NCBI GenBank assembly: GCA_020425925.1
Contig: JAGQRB010000687.1
Span: 1 to 32,711, forward strand
Origin: Planctomycetota bacterium
GTDB taxonomy: Bacteria; Planctomycetota; UBA1135; UBA2386
DNA length: 32,711 bases
Direction of reading: 5' to 3'
The notes below the pieces were generated by a model. That model had not been told where the DNA came from. It ran no database searches and saw only the letters and a list, made by a program, of their open reading frames with translations. The translations under genes and the position numbers were made by a program. Shown piece by piece: positions 5,695 through 13,594 of the stretch. How positions within the stretch are numbered: position 1 is the stretch's first letter; the number at the start of each line of letters is the position of its first letter.

Positions 5695-7850
5695 GGCACG
5701 AACTTGTAGACGCCGCCCGACTCCTCGGCGAGGCGCTTCAGCAGGTCGGAGTCGATCCCGATGCCGATCGTGTGCACCACGATCTGGCGCAGACGGTTCC
5801 ATCGTCGCACCTCGTCGGCGATCTCGTCGGGCACGACGATGTCGCCGACGCTCGGTTCACCGTCGGTCAGCAGATAGATCGTGTCGACCGAAGGATCGGC
5901 GAATGCCGCCTCGAGCGCGCCGTAGATGTTGGTGCCGCCGTTGACGCGCAGCTTGCGCACGAAGTCGAGGATCTCCTTGCGGTTCTCGTCGTCGACCTCG
6001 CGCAGCTCGTTCCAGTGCGGCTTCGCACCGTTGCTGTAGGGGATGACGTTGACGGCGAAGTTGCTCGGGATCTTCGCCAGCGCCGCCGTGAGCTCGTCCT
6101 TGGCCGCGTCGATGCGGCGGCGGCCCTTCTCCCGCTCCTCGGGAGCGAGCGTGCCGCCGCCGGCGACCGACTTGATGCGCGCGTTCATCGAACCGCTGAG
6201 GTCGATCAGGAACGCGACCTTCTTGCTGACCAGCGGGATCCCGAAGTAGGCCGAGGTCTGGCCGCCGGTTCCCGCCATCGCGCCGCGCACGGTCTCCTCG
6301 TGTGGCAGCACGAAGCCGCTCTTGTGTTTGATCCACCAGTCCTTCCAGTCCTGCTCCTTCCACCAGCGCGTCCCGGTGTGGACGAACAGCGCGGTGCCGA
6401 GCTCGGCGGCGAGTCGCCCATCCTCCTGGTCGACACGGGCGATCAGCAGCGGGATCGACGCGACCGTGCGGAAGTTCGTGAGGTAGCGCACCGCCGCGGT
6501 GCGCAGCTCCCACTCGCGTGCGCCGAGGCTCTTCTGGGCGATCTCGATCGCTTCGTCGCTGCCGAGCTCGCGCAGCAGCGTGAGGCCGACTGCGCGCACT
6601 TCGGCATCGCTCGACCGCGCCAGCGCGAGCAGGTCCTTCTTCCAGGTCGGATCCTTCGCGAGGATGTCGTGCAGGCCGGCGGCGAGGTCGAGCGCCTCCT
6701 TGCGCGGCTTGCGCAGCTTCTTGCGAATGCGCTGGACGAGCGGAGCCACCGCCTCGGCCGGCGCCTCGCGCAGCAGCAACATCGCGGCCTCGCGCGCGCC
6801 GCGGTCGCTGTGCTCGAGGCCGGTCTTCGCCATGTAGCGCATCAGCTCCATGTCCTTGGCCGCCAGCGGTGCGGCCGCCCGCAGCGCCCGCTTGATCGCG
6901 CCGTTCTTGGCATCGGCGGCCATCGCGCCGTAACGCAGCAGCAGCGGGTAGAGTTCCGGATCGCGGACCAGCGAGATGCCGGCGATCATCTCGGCCGCGA
7001 CATCGACGGTCGGCCCGTCGGGCATGCGTTCGAGCAGGTCGATCGCGAGGTCGGCGGCGCGCGGATCCGATTCGACCGCGAGCTGACGCCACGCGATCGC
7101 ACTCAGGATCAGCGAACCGTTGCGCACCAGCCGGGCCCGCGCGTCGCTGATCGCGGCGACCTCGCGCACCGGCTCGAACAGCCGCAGCAAGGTGACCTTG
7201 TCTTTCGAGGTGCCCTGCTCGAAGACCGGCGCGAGCGCCTGGATCAGCGCCGCGTCACCGGTCGCGATCACCGCATTCAGGGCGGCGAGACGGACGTCGT
7301 CCTTGGCGGCATCCGAACCCTTGCGCAGCATCGACACGACGCGGTCGCTGGCGCGCCCGCCCATCGTCAGCAGCGCCGCCGCGGCGGCCTGCTTCACCGC
7401 GCCGCTGGCGTCCGCGTCGTGCAGCAAGGTCCAGACCTCGTGCTGCAGATCGGGGCGGGCGACCCGCGCGATCGCGCGTAGGAAGGCGATCGCTTCGTTC
7501 TTCGGCGTGGTTTCCTCGAGCCGCTCCTCGAGGTAGCGGGTGATCGATTCGTGATCGATCTCGCCGAGCCAGAGCAGCAACTTGTCGGCCTGGCGCTTCT
7601 GGTCCTTGCGATGGCGCACGGCCTCGAAATCGGCGATCGCCTGCGCCGCCCGCGCGGCGAGCGCAGCCGCCGGATCGACCGTTTCGGCCGCCGCGTTGCC
7701 GGCCTCCGTCGCGGTGGCGCCGGACTGCTGCGACCGTAGCGGTAGCGCGGACAGAACGATGGCGCAGAGCAATCCGGCGGCGATGCCGGACCAGTGGATC
7801 GAATGCGGGCGCACGATAGGCGGACGGGGCAGCGGCCCGTTGTACCCCAT
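5691..7850 (-). CDS. HEAT-repeat and VWA-domain membrane-anchored or secreted protein
   Basis: This 719-residue protein has three parts. Residues about 20-42 are a hydrophobic signal anchor (GIAAGLLCAIVLSALPL). Residues about 70-500 are helical repeats of HEAT/armadillo type, for example AAALLTMG, LRLAALNAVIA-like and RAVGLTLLRELGS segments. Residues about 555-719 are a von Willebrand factor A domain. The metal-ion-dependent adhesion site is complete: DLSGSMN (Asp560, Ser562, Ser564), Thr650 in GGTNIY and Asp673 in LLTDGEPSVG. VWA domains bind partner proteins through a metal, so it is probably an envelope scaffold, but no specific partner is known. The ATG at 7850 has only a weak ribosome site; a GTG 12 codons later is an alternative. 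It follows flgM by 47 bases on the same strand. Confidence 0.85.
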   Translation of the reverse strand: MGYNGPLPRPPIVRPHSIHWSGIAAGLLCAIVLSALPLRSQQSGATATEAGNAAAETVDPAAALAARAAQAIADFEAVRHRKDQKRQADKLLLWLGEIDHESITRYLEERLEETTPKNEAIAFLRAIARVARPDLQHEVWTLLHDADASGAVKQAAAAALLTMGGRASDRVVSMLRKGSDAAKDDVRLAALNAVIATGDAALIQALAPVFEQGTSKDKVTLLRLFEPVREVAAISDARARLVRNGSLILSAIAWRQLAVESDPRAADLAIDLLERMPDGPTVDVAAEMIAGISLVRDPELYPLLLRYGAMAADAKNGAIKRALRAAAPLAAKDMELMRYMAKTGLEHSDRGAREAAMLLLREAPAEAVAPLVQRIRKKLRKPRKEALDLAAGLHDILAKDPTWKKDLLALARSSDAEVRAVGLTLLRELGSDEAIEIAQKSLGAREWELRTAAVRYLTNFRTVASIPLLIARVDQEDGRLAAELGTALFVHTGTRWWKEQDWKDWWIKHKSGFVLPHEETVRGAMAGTGGQTSAYFGIPLVSKKVAFLIDLSGSMNARIKSVAGGGTLAPEEREKGRRRIDAAKDELTAALAKIPSNFAVNVIPYSNGAKPHWNELREVDDENRKEILDFVRKLRVNGGTNIYGALEAAFADPSVDTIYLLTDGEPSVGDIVVPDEIADEVRRWNRLRQIVVHTIGIGIDSDLLKRLAEESGGVYKFVP

Positions 7851-7897
7851 CGCGCGGAGGCGGTCATCCCCCGCGTCGCGCCGGCCGCGCCGGGCGA

Positions 7898-8236
7898 TCA
7901 GCCGGCGAGGAAACCCGAATCGAGCAGGTTGCGGGCCGTGCGGTCGAGCGCGGCCGGGGTCCCGAGTTCGCCGCTCGCGAGCCTGGCGCGCGCGGCTTCG
8001 ACGATCTCATGGCGGTCGCTGCCGACCCGGCGAGCACGTTCGGCGAGCCCCTCGACGAACGCGGCCGTATCGCGGCCCTTGGAGCTGATCTCCGCATGGT
8101 CGCCGTCGACGGCCTTGTGGCCGAGTGGCGGCTGCGGCTGCAGGACGACGGTCTTGCCGCGCTCGGGACCTTCGGCGGTCCGGTCGACGCTGCTGCGATC
8201 GGCGATCGTCCTGTCTGCGACTTTGCGGATGTCCAT
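7898..8236 (-). CDS. flgM: Anti-sigma-28 factor FlgM
   Basis: This 112-residue protein has the FlgM layout: a low-complexity polar N-terminus followed by a C-terminal helical sigma-binding segment (RHEIVEAARARLASGELG then LDRTARNLLDSGFL, about 75-110). That matches the family pattern 'R.e.V..ir..I..G.Y......iA..LL'. FlgM holds the flagellar sigma factor FliA inactive in the cytoplasm until the hook-basal body is finished, and is then exported through it. The ATG at 8236 is preceded by CGAGGT. A sigma-28-like promoter lies directly upstream, and the hook operon starts divergently 273 bases away, which strongly supports the assignment. It is easily missed because it is short and lies inside a longer antisense frame. 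Confidence 0.8.
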   Translation of the reverse strand: MDIRKVADRTIADRSSVDRTAEGPERGKTVVLQPQPPLGHKAVDGDHAEISSKGRDTAAFVEGLAERARRVGSDRHEIVEAARARLASGELGTPAALDRTARNLLDSGFLAG

Positions 8237-8251
8237 GTGACCTCGGGTAGA

Positions 8252-8278
8252 TGATCGGCAGGACGGCCGGTCGCTTGA
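8252..8278 (-). promoter_or_regulatory. Sigma-28 (FliA) type promoter of flgM
   Basis: On the minus strand TCAAGCGA (8278-8271) is followed by exactly 11 bases and GCCGATCA (8259-8252). The flagellar sigma-28 consensus is TAAAGTTT-N11-GCCGATAA, so the -10 matches 6 of 8 and the -35 keeps T.AAG with the correct spacing. The start codon at 8236 lies 16 bases downstream of the -10, leaving a short leader. Autoregulated sigma-28 control of flgM is known in enterics. Confidence 0.55.
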
Positions 8279-8331
8279 GAGGGCAGAATCGAAATCTGTC
8301 CAGGGATTCGGCGCCGCTGCCACGGGCGGGC

Positions 8332-8390
8332 CCGGCAAGCGCTGCCGGCACCGGCAAGGACTGCCGGTCCGAAGGGTGGCAAATCCTGCC
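8332..8390. promoter_or_regulatory. Three dyad sites, probable enhancer binding for the sigma-54 activator of the hook operon
   Basis: Two perfect dyads CCGGCA-N5-TGCCGG stand at 8332-8348 (spacer AGCGC) and 8351-8367 (spacer AGGAC). A third, degenerate copy GGCA-AATCC-TGCC is at 8378-8390. Centre spacings are 19 and about 25 bases. They lie roughly 100-160 bases upstream of the predicted sigma-54 start, the usual place for activator sites. The half-site resembles, as remembered, the Caulobacter ftr element bound by FlbD. The activator itself is not in this window. Confidence 0.6.
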
Positions 8391-8463
8391 TGCCCACCGC
8401 TGCGTCCGGCGCCGGGGCCGCCCCGGCTCCCGCAGCAGCGGCATTCCGCCGTCGCCGCGCGGG

Positions 8464-8480
8464 CTGGCACGTCGCGTGCT
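8464..8480 (+). promoter_or_regulatory. Sigma-54 (-24/-12) promoter of the flagellar hook operon
   Basis: CTGGCACGTCGCGTGCT matches the RpoN consensus YTGGCACGrNNNTTGCW at all but two positions. It keeps the essential GG (8466-8467) and GC (8478-8479) separated by ten bases. The predicted start near 8491 leaves about 19 bases of leader containing AGGAGG (8492-8497) before the GTG of fliK. Together with the upstream dyads this is a coherent enhancer-dependent promoter. Confidence 0.7.
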
Positions 8481-8509
8481 TCCTCTCCGGCAGGAGGGAC
8501 CGAAGGACC

Positions 8510-9553
8510 GTGGCGATCCACAACAACTACCGCATCGACGCCGACCCACTGCGCGTGCCGGCTCCGGCGGCGATGACGACCGGCCGGGACGATGGCTTCG
8601 CCACGGCGCTCGAGCAGGCGTCGACGCCGCGGCCGGAGATCGCCCCGGCGCCGGCGCCCGAGCCGGTGACCGATGTCGACGACGAGCTCGCCGCGGCGAA
8701 CGGCGCGCTCGATTGCGCCGCCGAGCGCGCGCGAGAGCCGGTCGCCTCCGACCCCGCGCCTGCAGCGCTCGGCACCGCTGCCGGGTCGGCGCCGGGCACG
8801 CTGCCGGACCAGGCGGCGTCGATCGAGACAACGGGCGAGGGAGAGTCGGGCAAGCAGAAGACTGCAGGCAAAGGTACCGACTCTCCCCGTCCCATCGCTG
8901 CCGGTGCGCGGTCCGAGCCGCTGCTGGCCGAACTCGCCGAGCTCGCGGAGCGCGGCCTGCGCGAGCGCGCGCAGGCGGTACCGGCGCCGACCGTGAACGG
9001 CATCGGTTCGACCGCCCCCGGCGGTGGCCGAAGTGCCGGCGACCCGCTGGTGCGCGCCCTCGATGGCGGCCCGGCGAAGGCCGCGGACGCGGCGCGCGCC
9101 GCGACCGTCAAGCCCGGCTACCGTACCAGCGCGACGGCGACCGCGCAGATGATCGATCAGGCCCGCGAGTCGGTCTTCAAGCAGATCATGCTGAAGATCG
9201 CCGACGGCGGCGGCGAGATGCGTATCCGCCTCGATCCGCCGGAGCTCGGCGAGCTCGACCTGCGGATGGTCGTCGAGCACGGCAATCGCCTGTCGCTGTC
9301 GATCGCGGCAGAACGCCCCGAACTCGCGGCACTGATCCAGCAGCACGTCGACGAGCTGGCGAGCACGCTCGCCGGTGTCGGGCTCCAGCTCGAGCACGCC
9401 GACGTCAGCGCGCGCGACGCGAGTCGCGGCAACGCCGCCGATCTCGCGCACGGCTTCGACGGTCGCCAGGGTGGCGACGAGCCGTCGGAAGACATCCACC
9501 GGCCGACGAGCGGCGGCTACATCCGCGCCGACGGCCTCGATTTCTGGGTCTGA
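8510..9553 (+). CDS. fliK: Flagellar hook-length control protein FliK
   Basis: FliK is the secreted molecular ruler that measures hook length and switches the flagellar export gate from hook to filament substrates. The 347-residue product has the typical split: residues 1-210 are a low-complexity, Ala/Pro-rich disordered ruler, and residues about 218-300 are the folded Flg_hook domain. The domain motif MRIRLDPPELGELDLRM (237-253) and the following LSLSIAAERPELAALI are diagnostic. The start is a GTG at 8510 with AGGAGG about 12 bases upstream. It is the first gene of the operon, directly under the sigma-54 promoter, and flgD follows after 10 bases. Confidence 0.9.
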   Translation: MAIHNNYRIDADPLRVPAPAAMTTGRDDGFATALEQASTPRPEIAPAPAPEPVTDVDDELAAANGALDCAAERAREPVASDPAPAALGTAAGSAPGTLPDQAASIETTGEGESGKQKTAGKGTDSPRPIAAGARSEPLLAELAELAERGLRERAQAVPAPTVNGIGSTAPGGGRSAGDPLVRALDGGPAKAADAARAATVKPGYRTSATATAQMIDQARESVFKQIMLKIADGGGEMRIRLDPPELGELDLRMVVEHGNRLSLSIAAERPELAALIQQHVDELASTLAGVGLQLEHADVSARDASRGNAADLAHGFDGRQGGDEPSEDIHRPTSGGYIRADGLDFWV

Positions 9554-9563
9554 GGAGAACGAC

Positions 9564-10013
9564 ATGCCTACTTCCACTTCGAGCATCCAATCCCTGAGCA
9601 GCGTCGGCGGCACGTCGGTGCTCTCGACGCAACAGGCGAACTATGGGGACAACCCGTTCCTGCGCCTGCTCACCGAACAGCTGCGCAACCAGACGCCGCT
9701 CGAACCGGTCGACAACGAGAGCTTCATGAACCAGATGGCGAGCTACTCGAGCATGCAGGAGCAGAAGGACCTCAACGCCAACATGCTCAAGCTGCTCGAC
9801 TACCAGGGCGTGCTGGCGCGGGTGCAGGGCCTCGGCGAGGGCAGCGCGCTGCTCGGCAAGGAGGTCACGTTCCTGCGTGACGGCGCCGAAGCGACCGGCA
9901 CGGTCGAGTCGCTCTACGTCGGCGAGACCGGCGACATCAAGCTCAAGCTCACCGGCGGTGACGAGATCGGCATGCGCGAGGTCATCGGCATCGCGCAGCC
10001 GAGCGGCGAGTAG
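9564..10013 (+). CDS. flgD: Flagellar hook-capping protein FlgD, short form
   Basis: FlgD caps the growing hook so that FlgE subunits can assemble, and is absent from the finished organelle. Residues 29-80 contain the conserved core DNPFLRLLTEQLRNQTPLEP followed by MNQMASYSSMQEQ. Residues about 98-145 (LGKEVTF... to MREVIGIA) match the small beta-rich C-terminal module. At 149 residues it is close to the compact Bacillus form and lacks the extra Ig-like domain of the 231-residue E. coli protein. The ATG at 9564 has GAGGAG 6 bases upstream, overlapping the fliK stop region. The neighbours are fliK and flgE, the usual partners. Confidence 0.93.
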   Translation: MPTSTSSIQSLSSVGGTSVLSTQQANYGDNPFLRLLTEQLRNQTPLEPVDNESFMNQMASYSSMQEQKDLNANMLKLLDYQGVLARVQGLGEGSALLGKEVTFLRDGAEATGTVESLYVGETGDIKLKLTGGDEIGMREVIGIAQPSGE

Positions 10014-10048
10014 TCGGGAGTCGGGGAGACCCAAGGAGAGCACGCACC

Positions 10049-12007
10049 ATGGTCAGCACCGCACTGTTCACGGGCCTGTCGGGACTGCGCGTCCACCAGA
10101 CCTACATCGATGTCATCGGCAACAACCTCGCCAACGTCAGCACGCCGGGCTTCCGCGGCTCGCGCGCGACGTTCAGTGACATCCTGAGCTTCACGGTTCG
10201 CTCCGGCTCGGGCCCGAACGGCAACTTCGGCGGCGTCAACCCGCTGCAGATCGGCCACGGCGCGATCATGGCGACGGTCGACACCGACCTCAACCAGGGC
10301 ACCTTCCAGGACACCGGCCGCACGATGGACGTCGCGCTGCAGGGCCGCGGCTTCTTCACGCTGAGCGACGGCGTGCAGACCTTCTACACCCGCGTCGGCT
10401 CGTTCGGCATCGACGCCGACCGCACGCTGGTCGACCTGCGGTCCGGCATGCGAGTGCTGAACGCGAGCGGCAGTTCGATCACGGTGCCGTTCTCCGACAC
10501 GCTGCCGGCACAGGCGTCGACGTCGATCACGTTCCAGGGCAACCTGCCGGCCGAGGTCGGTGGACCGCTCGAGGAGATCGTCGAGTCGACGTCGTCGCTG
10601 CTCGAGGGCACCGCCGCGACCAAGACCGGCACCGGCACGGCCGGCACCGGCAACCAGTTCGACCTGACCGCCTACGCCGGCAAGTCGGTGCTGGTGTCGC
10701 TCAACGGCCAGGCGCAGACGACGGTGACGTTCCCGGCGGGCACCTTCGGCGGCGGCCCCGTCTCGGCCTCGACCGTGGCGTCGGCGTTCTCGACGATCAA
10801 CGGACTCACCGTGACGGCCAACGATGTCGCCGGCACCCTGCAGTTCGACACCACCAAGCTCGGCGCCAATGCGTCGTTGAAGTTCGACGACGGTCCGTCC
10901 GCGGCCGGACTGCTCGGCGCTCTCGGCCTCAACGCCACGCTCGCGAAGGGCACGGAGACCACCGCGGTCGGGCTGACCGACCTCGCCAACCTGACGGCGC
11001 GGCAGACGGCCTACGTGCTGAACGACGGCATCACGATCAGCGGCACGAATGCCGACGGGACGCTGTTCTCCGACACCTTCGTCTACGGCGTCGACGGCAC
11101 CACGGTGGACTCGCTGGTCACGTTCATCAACGATCGGACGCCGGACGCCACCGCATCGCTGACCTCGGACGGCAACATTCGCCTGACGGCGGACAACTCC
11201 GGCGAGGCCTCGCTGAGCCTCCGCATCGCCGATGCCCAGAGCAGTGTCGGCAGCAGCCTCTGGCCGGACTTCACCGTCGCCCAGGAGGGCACCGGCCCCG
11301 ACACCGCGGTCACCTCGATCGACGTCATCGACTCCCAGGGCCGCACGCACCCGGTGACGATGACGTTCACCCGCAGCGACCTGGACCCGACCAGCTGGGA
11401 CCTGATCGCGAGCGTCGATTCGAGCGAGGGCACCGTCAACCAGGCCTCGATCGGCCAGATCCGGTTCAACAACAACGGCTCGTTCAGCGTGATCGGCGGC
11501 GGCAGCAACTCGCTGCAGTTCACCTGGAACGGCATCGGCGCGGCGCAGACCGTCGCGATCGACCTCGGCAGCTCGGGGCAGTTCGACGGCGTCTCGATGC
11601 TCGGCAACAGCACCACGGTCGCCGCGATCGACCAGGACGGCTACACCTCGGGCACGCTGTTGACGCCGGGCTTCAACAACCAGGGCGAGCTCGTCGGCTA
11701 CTACAGCAACGGTCAGAGCCGCGTGCTCGACCAGCTGCGCCTGACGATGTTCTCGAACGAGGGCGGCCTGCTGAAGGTCGGCGACACGATGTGGGTCGAA
11801 TCGCCGAACTCGGGCGACGCGATCGCGACGACCGCCGCTTCCGCCGGTGCCGGCACGGTGCGCGCCGGCCAGCTCGAGAACAGCAACGTCGACATCGCAC
11901 GCGAGTTCGTCAACCTGATCGAGGCGCAACGCGGCTTCCAGGCCAATTCGCGCGTCATCACGACCACCGACGAGATCCTCGCGGAGCTCATGAACATCGT
12001 GCGGTAA
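10049..12007 (+). CDS. flgE: Flagellar hook protein FlgE, enlarged
   Basis: FlgE polymerises into the hook, the universal joint between rod and filament. The N-terminus (ALFTGLSGLRVHQTYIDVIG, NNLANVSTPGFRGSR) and the C-terminus (EFVNLIEAQRGFQANSRVIT) are the coiled-coil terminal regions shared by all axial proteins. At 652 residues it is much longer than the roughly 400 residues of E. coli FlgE. The extra mass lies in the variable Thr/Ser/Gly-rich outer domains (about residues 160-450), which face the outside of the hook. AAGGAG stands 11 bases before the ATG. The gene is 35 bases after flgD and 2 bases before flgF. Confidence 0.95.
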   Translation: MVSTALFTGLSGLRVHQTYIDVIGNNLANVSTPGFRGSRATFSDILSFTVRSGSGPNGNFGGVNPLQIGHGAIMATVDTDLNQGTFQDTGRTMDVALQGRGFFTLSDGVQTFYTRVGSFGIDADRTLVDLRSGMRVLNASGSSITVPFSDTLPAQASTSITFQGNLPAEVGGPLEEIVESTSSLLEGTAATKTGTGTAGTGNQFDLTAYAGKSVLVSLNGQAQTTVTFPAGTFGGGPVSASTVASAFSTINGLTVTANDVAGTLQFDTTKLGANASLKFDDGPSAAGLLGALGLNATLAKGTETTAVGLTDLANLTARQTAYVLNDGITISGTNADGTLFSDTFVYGVDGTTVDSLVTFINDRTPDATASLTSDGNIRLTADNSGEASLSLRIADAQSSVGSSLWPDFTVAQEGTGPDTAVTSIDVIDSQGRTHPVTMTFTRSDLDPTSWDLIASVDSSEGTVNQASIGQIRFNNNGSFSVIGGGSNSLQFTWNGIGAAQTVAIDLGSSGQFDGVSMLGNSTTVAAIDQDGYTSGTLLTPGFNNQGELVGYYSNGQSRVLDQLRLTMFSNEGGLLKVGDTMWVESPNSGDAIATTAASAGAGTVRAGQLENSNVDIAREFVNLIEAQRGFQANSRVITTTDEILAELMNIVR

Positions 12008-12009
12008 CG

Positions 12010-12750
12010 ATGACCAGCTACAGCGAAGCCATCCTGATCCGCGGCCTGTCGTTCCTGTCCGACAAGCAGGCCGCGATCGCGAACAACCTCGCGAACGTCG
12101 ACACGGCGAGCTTCAAGCGCCGCATCTCGGTCGCGAAAGAGGCGTCACACGACTTCCAGTCGATGCTCGACGCCCACATGCCCGCGGTCGCCTACAGCGA
12201 ACAATCGGACTTCGGCCGCGGCATCCTGCGCGAGACCGGCAATCGCTTCGACATCGCGGTCGACGGTTCGTTCTGGCTGCGCGTGCGCAACGCCTCGGGA
12301 CAGGACTACTACACTCGCAACGGCCAGCTGCAGATCAATCAAAACGGTGAGGTCGTCACGCGCGACGGCCTCAAGCTGCTCGACAACGCCGGCAATCCGA
12401 TCCAGGTGGGCGCCGGTGACAGCGCTCCCTCGGACTTCGTCGTGTCGCCCAACGGCACGATCCAGGATCCGACGACCGGCGAGTCGTGGGGCCCGATCGC
12501 GATGGTCGACCTGCCGGAGCCCGAGTCGCTGCAGCCGGTCGGTCGCGGCCTCTACGCCGATCCCAAGCAACAGGAAGGCAAGCAGGCCGGCGACGGCGTC
12601 CGCCAGGGCTTCCTCGAAGGCAGCAACGTCGACAGCCTGCAGGAGCTCGTCGCGATGATCACCGTCGAACGCAGCTTCTCCGCGACGCAGAAGGCGCTGA
12701 ACGCCGCGTCGCGCCTGCAGGAGAACATCATCACGAACGTCCTGCGTTAA
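12010..12750 (+). CDS. flgF: Flagellar proximal rod protein FlgF
   Basis: This 246-residue rod-type protein carries the flg_bb_rod N-terminus (SFLSDKQAAIANNLANVDTA, about 14-33) and the C-terminal axial motif (SLQELVAMITVERSFSATQKALN). Mid-protein GNRFDIAVDGSFWLRV matches the 'DlaI.G.GFF.v' core. FlgF and FlgG are close relatives. The gene is assigned FlgF because it precedes a longer, canonical FlgG and because its sequence is the more divergent of the two. No Shine-Dalgarno site is evident, and with only 2 bases after flgE it probably depends on translational coupling. Confidence 0.85.
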   Translation: MTSYSEAILIRGLSFLSDKQAAIANNLANVDTASFKRRISVAKEASHDFQSMLDAHMPAVAYSEQSDFGRGILRETGNRFDIAVDGSFWLRVRNASGQDYYTRNGQLQINQNGEVVTRDGLKLLDNAGNPIQVGAGDSAPSDFVVSPNGTIQDPTTGESWGPIAMVDLPEPESLQPVGRGLYADPKQQEGKQAGDGVRQGFLEGSNVDSLQELVAMITVERSFSATQKALNAASRLQENIITNVLR

Positions 12751-12763
12751 CCGGACACCCAAG

Positions 12764-13558
12764 ATGCTCAAGAGTCTCTACACCACCGCCACCGGCATGA
12801 AGGCCCAGCAGACGATGGTCGACATGATCGCGAACAACATCGCGAACGTGAACACCGCGGGCTTCAAGAAGTCGCAGGCATCCTTCGAAGACCTGTTCTA
12901 CGTCACGTTGCAGTCGCCCGGCCTGGCGCGCGGCGCCAACGACAGCCCGGCACCGATCGGCACCCAGATCGGCTCCGGCACGCGACTGAACGGCACGACC
13001 AAGGTGTTCACCACCGGGACGCTCGAGATCACCGAGCGCAACCTCGACATCGCGATCGACGGCGAAGGCTTCTTCGCCGTGACGCTGCCCGACGGTTCGA
13101 CCGGCTACACCCGCGACGGCGGCTTCCACCTCAACGCCGACGGCAAGCTGGTCTCGGGTTCGGGCAACGTGCTGCTGCCGGAGATCACGGTGCCGTCCGA
13201 CACGCTCGAGATCTCGATCGACCCGACCGGCCTCGTCAGCGGCCGCACCGCCGGCAGCCCCGACACCGCGACCGTGTTCGGCAGCATCACGCTGCACCGC
13301 TTCATCAACCCGTCGGGCATGCTGGCCGTCGGCGCCAACGTCGTGCGTCCGACCGAGGCGTCCGGCGCGCCGATCACCGGCCAGCCGGGACTCACCGGTC
13401 TCGGCTTGCTGAAGCAGGGCTTCGTCGAGCGTTCGAACGTCCAGATCGTCAACGAACTCGTCAACCTGATCGTCGCGCAGCGCGCCTACGAGGTGAACAG
13501 CCGCGCGATCCAGGCGAGCGACCAGATGCTCTCGACCGCGACCAACATCGTGCGCTGA
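12764..13558 (+). CDS. flgG: Flagellar distal rod protein FlgG
   Basis: FlgG forms the distal rod, the drive shaft through the P- and L-rings. At 264 residues it matches E. coli FlgG (260). The N-terminus is canonical (LYTTATGMKAQQTMVDMIAN, NIANVNTAGFKKSQASFEDL). The middle has the conserved NLDIAIDGEGFFAV, and the C-terminus ends with NELVNLIVAQRAYEVNSRAI then QMLSTATNIVR. It is followed by flgA, flgH and flgI, the ring genes. No good ribosome site is visible in the 13 bases after flgF. Confidence 0.96.
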   Translation: MLKSLYTTATGMKAQQTMVDMIANNIANVNTAGFKKSQASFEDLFYVTLQSPGLARGANDSPAPIGTQIGSGTRLNGTTKVFTTGTLEITERNLDIAIDGEGFFAVTLPDGSTGYTRDGGFHLNADGKLVSGSGNVLLPEITVPSDTLEISIDPTGLVSGRTAGSPDTATVFGSITLHRFINPSGMLAVGANVVRPTEASGAPITGQPGLTGLGLLKQGFVERSNVQIVNELVNLIVAQRAYEVNSRAIQASDQMLSTATNIVR

Positions 13559-13594
13559 TCCGCGCGGCCGGTAACCCGAGGAAGGAGGAGAACC

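Noticed and set aside
8309..8323. A -24/-12-like element on the minus strand towards flgM
   Set aside because: TGGCA is present but the -12 dinucleotide at the right distance is GA instead of GC, so the essential base is missing; the sigma-28 element is the better candidate.
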